Assembly: GCA_002839435.1 (NCBI GenBank)
Contig: PGYA01000004.1
Span: 1-64,000, forward strand
Length of the DNA: 64,000 nucleotides
Source of the DNA: Candidatus Riflebacteria bacterium HGW-Riflebacteria-2
GTDB lineage: Bacteria; Muiribacteriota; Ozemobacteria; Ozemobacterales; Ozemobacteraceae
Direction: 5' to 3'
The position numbers and the translations under genes were made by a program. Of this stretch, positions 59,777 to 64,000 are shown piece after piece; the stretch's first letter is position 1; every line of letters starts with the position of its first letter. The notes under the pieces were generated by a model. The model did not search any database and was not told the DNA's origin. It saw nothing but the letters and a program-made list of their open reading frames with translations.

Positions 59777-60724
59777 TTACTCTCGGCTACTGTTTTGGGC
59801 AACAGCTGTTTTTGTTCGCAGTCTGTTGCCAGACTCAGGCAGTAAAACCATGGTCAGAGCAATAAAGATGAGGGCAGTGCCAGCGGCACCAGCCCAACCA
59901 AGGCTTTCTCCAAATAGAAGGTATGATAGAACCGCACCCGATACCGGCTGTAGATATATCAGAAAACTTGCCAGTGACACCGGAATCATTTTCAGGGCGC
60001 TGTTCCAGAGAGAGTAGGTGATCACCGAATTGAATATTGCCAGATAGAACAAAACCGCGACAGTCTGCCAGTTCCAACTGCCAAAACCGGTTGTTGCCGC
60101 CTCGATAATGGCGAATGGCAGCAGCATGAGAGCGCCGAGGGTAAAGGTGTCGCGGCAGATAGTGCGCCAGTGATATTTCGCGCTCAGGCGCTTTCCGGTA
60201 ATGCCATACATCGCCCATGCGAACTGTGGCACAAGCGTAAGCAGGCATCCGACCCAGATCTGCCAGGGAAGCAGATCACTTCTGCCACTGCCGGCATCCC
60301 CCCCAAGTAGTGCCAGTCCGATAAGTGCCATTGCAATCGAATTGAATTGGACCGCTCGTAGCTTTTCTCCAAGCAGCAGCGCCGCCAATATTACGGTGAA
60401 CAAAGGTGGCGTGCCTGAAAGCACCGAAGCAGCGATTCCAGGTGCCCAGACCAGGCCGAAGTTCATTCCCAGTATAAGCAGAAAGACGCCCCAGAACGCC
60501 AGCTTTCCGAAGCATCTGCGGTCTACTGCAGCAACACCATGTAGAGGTAGACTACGTTCTGAGAGCATAAATATTAGACCGGCAATCAGAAAACGCAGAA
60601 AACCAAGCTGAACCGGCGGCACATCAGCCAGCACCAGCTTGGTGAGGGGATAGGCCGCGCCCCAGATCAAAGCTGCCAGCGCAACCCTTAACGAACCCTT
60701 AACCGTTGTATTCATCGCCGCCAT
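59777..60724 (-). CDS. EamA/DMT-family transporter
   Basis: The 315-aa protein has ten membrane helices in two repeated halves (ALAALIWGAAYPLTKLVLAD in the first, WAMYGITGKRLSAKYHWRTI at the second). This is the drug/metabolite transporter layout, similar to RhaT/YedA-type exporters. Substrate cannot be assigned. The last helix is followed by a Ser/Arg-rich tail. An AAAGAAAG site lies near the ATG at 60724, which is the first of two close starts. It stands alone on its strand, 35 bases ahead of the exported protein gene. Confidence 0.88.
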   Translation of the reverse strand: MAAMNTTVKGSLRVALAALIWGAAYPLTKLVLADVPPVQLGFLRFLIAGLIFMLSERSLPLHGVAAVDRRCFGKLAFWGVFLLILGMNFGLVWAPGIAASVLSGTPPLFTVILAALLLGEKLRAVQFNSIAMALIGLALLGGDAGSGRSDLLPWQIWVGCLLTLVPQFAWAMYGITGKRLSAKYHWRTICRDTFTLGALMLLPFAIIEAATTGFGSWNWQTVAVLFYLAIFNSVITYSLWNSALKMIPVSLASFLIYLQPVSGAVLSYLLFGESLGWAGAAGTALIFIALTMVLLPESGNRLRTKTAVAQNSSRE

Positions 60725-60750
60725 TATAAAGCTTTCTTTCCCCCTATACC

Positions 60751-60787
60751 AGCCTGCTTTATTCGTGCTTGTAATCGAACCCGATAC
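60751..60787 (-). repeat. Intergenic repeat copy B
   Basis: On the minus strand, AGCACGAATAAAGCAGG matches 15 of 17 bases of copy A at 40928-40944, with TCGATT a few bases before it. An 8-bp inverted repeat (CCCGATAC at 60780-60787 with GTATCGGG at 60818-60825) adjoins it. The rest of the gap 60725-60947 is AT-rich. Confidence 0.45.
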
Positions 60788-60920
60788 CGATTTTATGAGA
60801 CAACAACTATACGAGAAGTATCGGGAGTTATAAAATGGTTGTCTTTGCAGTATTCATGACCATTAAAAAAAACAGCTCTCGATAGCTGGACGTACGGGCT
60901 GATCATTCATATAATTAGCT

Positions 60921-60926
60921 TATAAT
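60921..60926 (+). promoter_or_regulatory. -10 element for the HEFGH protease gene
   Basis: A perfect TATAAT lies 21 bases before the start codon. No good -35 is seen 16-18 bases upstream, so the promoter may need an activator. Confidence 0.5.
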
Positions 60927-60947
60927 TAACCCGAATGGCAGGAAAAT

Positions 60948-62330
60948 ATGATAAAAACACTCTCGGCTCGGTCTGGCGCACGACAGTGGCTGGTCGCTTT
61001 CGCATTTATACTGCTGGCGACCATGCCGGCATTGGCAGGCAGCCTGAACCTGGTTTATGAACAGGTCATAAAAGACTCATGGGGCAATGAGATTGGTTAT
61101 CGCTCTACGCGGCTCAACAGTCCAAACGATTTGCCGGTTGGCTCGGCATGGCGCAACTATCTTAACCTGAAGCTGCCCGATGGCAAGACGATTTTTGAAT
61201 ATGCCCGTGATACTTCCGCTTATCTCGCGCAGCCGCTTAACCTTACGCTGAGTGACCGCAACCAGACTGCCTACACCGAGAAGGCCTATAGTGGCTACAA
61301 TCTTAACCTTTACGGCTATATCAACAGTTTTTCGTCTGATTCAAGCAAGACTTTTCTTTTTCTGCACGAATTTGGTCATGTGGCAATGCTCAATGGGTAT
61401 CCTTCAAGCTATCGCTTCAGCGGCCTTGACTATGGTGATGACAACAAACATTACCTTGACGAAATTCTTCCCAACGAGAATACCGCCTGGGTTGAGGGCT
61501 GGGCCAATGCTTTTGCCGCCCAGAAAAACAACGGCATGGTTTTTTCATTCAACCTTAACAGCCCCTCTTCGATAGCCTTTCTACAGAACAACACCTTTGC
61601 CGAAATGACGCATAACGAACTGTTTGTCTCAAAAGTCCTGTATGACAGCTTTGGGGCAATTCCTTCCGGCCGCGACAAGGTTTTTAACACTATTTCACGC
61701 AGCGGCCCACACAGTTCGCTGCGCGACTTCTGTAACAAGTTTACGCTTCTCTACCCTGACGACAAGGCCGCCCTCGCCAGAATTCTCGTAAATAACAGTA
61801 ATGGTAACATCACTCTCAATGAAATTCTCGCCTACGTTAATGGCGGTTCACGCACGGTTAGTCGGTCGCTTTACGATTATCTCGCCCAGGTTGGACTGGT
61901 AGCATCCACTGGCAGCACGACCGGCACGCCAACCAACACTAAGCCGACCACTACAACTACAACAACCAGTTCGACCTCATTCTGGGGAAGAATAGCCAGC
62001 TGGTTCTCAGGTTTGTTCGGGCGTGCTCAGAGCGCTGTTTCGGCAGCTCCGCAGCCATCAGTTTCGGCTGAACCTTCGGTCTCCCTCCCTGCGGGCGGCG
62101 AAGTTCCGACTGGTGGCGCCACGGCTCCCGAACTGCCAGGTAGCCAGACGAACGAATTTGACAGCATTAACGATCTGGCGAGAGCCCAGGAACTCTACTA
62201 TCAGGCTTTTGCCGAGTATAACCGCCTGATGGCCGACTCAGGCAGTGACCGTCAGCAGGTTCTGCGTTCCCGGCAGCGAATGCAGCAGGCCAAGGAACGG
62301 GTCAAACAATTGCGCCGCCAGATGCGCTGA
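60948..62330 (+). CDS. Exported HEFGH zinc metalloprotease-like protein
   Basis: The 460-aa protein has a signal peptide (WLVAFAFILLATMPALAG), a catalytic-looking domain and a low-complexity linker. The zinc motif FLHEFGHVAML (about residue 140) is followed about 40 residues later by WVEGWANAFAAQ, whose Glu could be the third ligand. A Thr/Ser-rich linker (about 320-345) leads to a proline-rich stretch and a C-terminal coiled coil (LRSRQRMQQAKERVKQLRRQ). I know no family with this exact layout; a gluzincin-type protease is the best guess. AGGAAA precedes the ATG. It ends in a strong terminator. Confidence 0.7.
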   Translation: MIKTLSARSGARQWLVAFAFILLATMPALAGSLNLVYEQVIKDSWGNEIGYRSTRLNSPNDLPVGSAWRNYLNLKLPDGKTIFEYARDTSAYLAQPLNLTLSDRNQTAYTEKAYSGYNLNLYGYINSFSSDSSKTFLFLHEFGHVAMLNGYPSSYRFSGLDYGDDNKHYLDEILPNENTAWVEGWANAFAAQKNNGMVFSFNLNSPSSIAFLQNNTFAEMTHNELFVSKVLYDSFGAIPSGRDKVFNTISRSGPHSSLRDFCNKFTLLYPDDKAALARILVNNSNGNITLNEILAYVNGGSRTVSRSLYDYLAQVGLVASTGSTTGTPTNTKPTTTTTTTSSTSFWGRIASWFSGLFGRAQSAVSAAPQPSVSAEPSVSLPAGGEVPTGGATAPELPGSQTNEFDSINDLARAQELYYQAFAEYNRLMADSGSDRQQVLRSRQRMQQAKERVKQLRRQMR

Positions 62331-62343
62331 TTTAAACAGCTAT

Positions 62344-62373
62344 AAAAAAACCGCTCGTAAGAGCGGTTTTTTT
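62344..62373. terminator. Bidirectional intrinsic terminator
   Basis: A 13-bp stem (62344-62356 with 62361-62373) with a GTAA loop and long A/T runs ends both the HEFGH gene (+) and lysS (-). Confidence 0.93.
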
Positions 62374-62396
62374 TATCGAGATTATTCCGGAATCTG

Positions 62397-63965
62397 TCAA
62401 TCTTGCCCGGCTGTGGCAACTTTTTTGCCGTCTTCAAGCAGGTTGCTGTCTTCCTGCTGTTCAGCTGCTGTTCTTTTGCGCAGGGTCGGAAAGAGTATGA
62501 CATCGCGGATCGAGGCTGAGTCGGTCAACAGCATGACCACACGGTCGATCCCGATTCCCAGCCCACCGGCTGGAGGCATGCCATATCTGAGGGCATTGAT
62601 GTAGTCGCTATCCATCTGATGAGCTTCGTCGTCGCCAGATTCGCGCTGGTGCAGCTGGTCTTCGAAGCGCTTGAGCTGTTCTTCCGGGTCGTTCAGTTCA
62701 GAAAAGGCATTGGCTATTTCGCGGCCGTAGATAAAGAGCTCAAAGCGATCGACCTTGCTGGGGTCGTCCTTACTGCCTTTGGCCAGTGGCGAGGTCTCTT
62801 TCGGGTAGCTGTAAACAAAGGTCGGGTTTATCAGCGTTGATTCAATCTTCTCATCGTAAATTTTAACGATGATCTTGGCCGAACTGTCTGAGGGTTCGAT
62901 CGGGACATGCAGCTTGTGTGCCTGTGCTGCCGCGAGATCGCGTGGGCAGCTGTAAGAAAGTTCATTGCAGCCCGAAACTTCCTTAACCAGATCGAGCAGC
63001 TGAACCCGGCGCCATGGGCGTTTGAAATCAAGCGTCTGTCCCTGATAAGGGACCTGTAGATCCGGGTAAAATTTTGCTGCCGCATGGCAGATGACTTCTT
63101 CGGTTAGTTCCATCATGGTTTCCATGTCGCCATAGGCCTGGTAAACTTCCATCATGGTGAATTCAGGGTTGTGCTTGATCGAGATGCCCTCGTTTCGGAA
63201 ATTGCGGTTGATTTCGAATACGCGCTCGAAACCACCGACCAGAAGTCTCTTGAGATACAGTTCCGGCGCAATTCGCAGAAACAGCTGCATGTCGAGAGCG
63301 TTGTGATGGGTAATGAACGGCCTCGCCGCTGCGCCACCGGCGACCGGGTGCATCATCGGAGTTTCTACTTCGAGAAAGTCCTTGCCGGTCATGAATTCAC
63401 GAATGCTCTGCACAATCTGGCTGCGCTTGATAAAGGTTTCGCGAACTTCCGGGTTAGACATGAGATCGACGTAGCGATGTCGATAGCGTAGTTCTACATC
63501 GGTAAGGCCATGAAATTTTTCGGGTGGCGGATTAATCGATTTGCTGAGAATAGTCAACTTTTCTGCCCGTATAGATATTTCTCCTGTGCGGGTGCGGAAA
63601 GCCGGACCTTCAACGCCGATGATATCGCCGGCATAGAGTCTTTTGAGCACAGTAAAAGTCTCTTCGCCGATTACGTCCTTGCGAATATAAATCTGAATCT
63701 TGCCTGACTGGTCGGAAATGTGGACAAAGGCGGTTTTACCCTGGTCACGTTTTGAAATTATGCGGCCGGCGATTTTAACCGGGCTGGTGCTGAAATGCTC
63801 TTTTTCGGCGACGCCGGCTTCTGCTTCGCCAAAATAGGCTTTCACCTCTTCAGCGCTGTGCGTGCGGTCAAAGCGCGATCCGTAGGGGTCTGTTCCTTCC
63901 TTGCGCAGATCTTCGATGACCTGCAGTCGCTGTTCCTGTGTCTGGTTAAGCTTCAGTTCTTCCAT
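62397..63965 (-). CDS. lysS: Lysyl-tRNA synthetase, class II
   Basis: LysS charges tRNA-Lys. The 522-aa protein has an OB-fold anticodon-binding domain (VKIAGRIISKRDQGKTAFVH) and a class II catalytic core. Motif 1 is near KRSQIVQSIREFM, motif 2 is RVFEINRNFRNEGI, and motif 3 is GGLGIGIDRVVMLL. The C-terminus is about 20 residues longer than the core (EQQEDSNLLEDGKKVATAGQ). GAAGGG precedes the ATG at 63965. It is convergent with the HEFGH gene; what lies beyond 63965 is outside the window. Confidence 0.97.
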   Translation of the reverse strand: MEELKLNQTQEQRLQVIEDLRKEGTDPYGSRFDRTHSAEEVKAYFGEAEAGVAEKEHFSTSPVKIAGRIISKRDQGKTAFVHISDQSGKIQIYIRKDVIGEETFTVLKRLYAGDIIGVEGPAFRTRTGEISIRAEKLTILSKSINPPPEKFHGLTDVELRYRHRYVDLMSNPEVRETFIKRSQIVQSIREFMTGKDFLEVETPMMHPVAGGAAARPFITHHNALDMQLFLRIAPELYLKRLLVGGFERVFEINRNFRNEGISIKHNPEFTMMEVYQAYGDMETMMELTEEVICHAAAKFYPDLQVPYQGQTLDFKRPWRRVQLLDLVKEVSGCNELSYSCPRDLAAAQAHKLHVPIEPSDSSAKIIVKIYDEKIESTLINPTFVYSYPKETSPLAKGSKDDPSKVDRFELFIYGREIANAFSELNDPEEQLKRFEDQLHQRESGDDEAHQMDSDYINALRYGMPPAGGLGIGIDRVVMLLTDSASIRDVILFPTLRKRTAAEQQEDSNLLEDGKKVATAGQD

Positions 63966-64000
63966 GGTGCGTATCCCTTCGCTAATGCTGAATAATAAAA

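Noticed and set aside
60751-60800. tRNA-like GGTTCGATT string on the minus strand
   Set aside because: The bases around the loop do not pair as a T-arm and no acceptor or anticodon arm can be built, so it is not a tRNA.
1-64000. CRISPR arrays, insertion sequences, prophage genes, rRNA or tRNA genes
   Set aside because: I looked for regular repeats, transposase and integrase motifs and tRNA arms and found none that hold up.

Overview
The window is 64 kb of moderate-GC bacterial chromosome with almost no spare DNA. I count 53 protein genes, roughly four fifths of them on the minus strand. I saw no rRNA, tRNA, CRISPR array, insertion sequence or phage module. Signs of a free-living diderm include a type IV pilus PilM, many exported proteins with signal peptides, one lipoprotein, an MscS channel and two SpoIID-type peptidoglycan enzymes without sporulation genes. 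A lone HydE suggests [FeFe]-hydrogenase capacity elsewhere in the genome. The mix (CarD, QueH, HydE, SpoIID, exported TPR and protease genes) would fit an uncultured lineage such as Candidatus Riflebacteria, but that is a guess and no marker here settles the taxonomy.

Layout. 1-6232: pilM (cut by the window edge), then a minus-strand group murQ, SpoIID-2, miaB, queH, SpoIID-1 that joins cell-wall turnover to tRNA modification. 6366-9868: three TPR genes, two of them exported, and a 49-aa gene. 10265-14073: CarD, ribosomal protein L25, DprA, an exported SH3 protein and a SlyD-type isomerase. 14141-16926: a sigma-54 activator facing a small DUF2892 membrane protein that has its own sigma-54 promoter, then a fused MsrB-MsrA. 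17018-24535: HydE, a large hybrid sensor kinase, an exported phospholipase D protein and a zinc-ribbon membrane protein. 24644-26017: an exported S33 peptidase. 35104 down to 26014: a long probable operon (phospholipase D protein, transketolase, VOC protein, nuclease, YibE/F, acidic TerB-like protein, HEAT-repeat protein, dCTP deaminase). 35238-40123: glycogen debranching enzyme, metallo-beta-lactamase-fold hydrolase, parvulin, methyltransferase and esterase. 40276-46884: a small exported protein, a uracil-DNA-glycosylase-like protein, a heterodimeric MdlA/MdlB-type ABC exporter and an acyl-CoA ligase. 47073-56419: an envelope hydrolase cluster (M30-like lipoprotein, S9 peptidase, C39-like peptidase, serine beta-lactamase-like protein), then MscS with a degenerate ATPase-like partner. 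56479-63965: UV-damage endonuclease, thioredoxin reductase, a 50-aa membrane protein and its neighbour, an EamA transporter, a second exported zinc protease and lysyl-tRNA synthetase.

Three themes recur: envelope maintenance and secreted hydrolysis; redox and protein repair (MsrBA, TrxB, SlyD, parvulin); and DNA uptake and repair (DprA, UvsE, UDG-like protein, Dcd). The signals most worth following are a tandem-operator promoter in front of the metallo-beta-lactamase-fold gene, a sigma-54 promoter with an upstream palindrome next to its likely activator, a strongly promoted C39-like peptidase with a glycine-rich hydrophobic tail, and the MscS-ATPase pair. No obviously complete new system such as a defence island or biosynthetic cluster was found.
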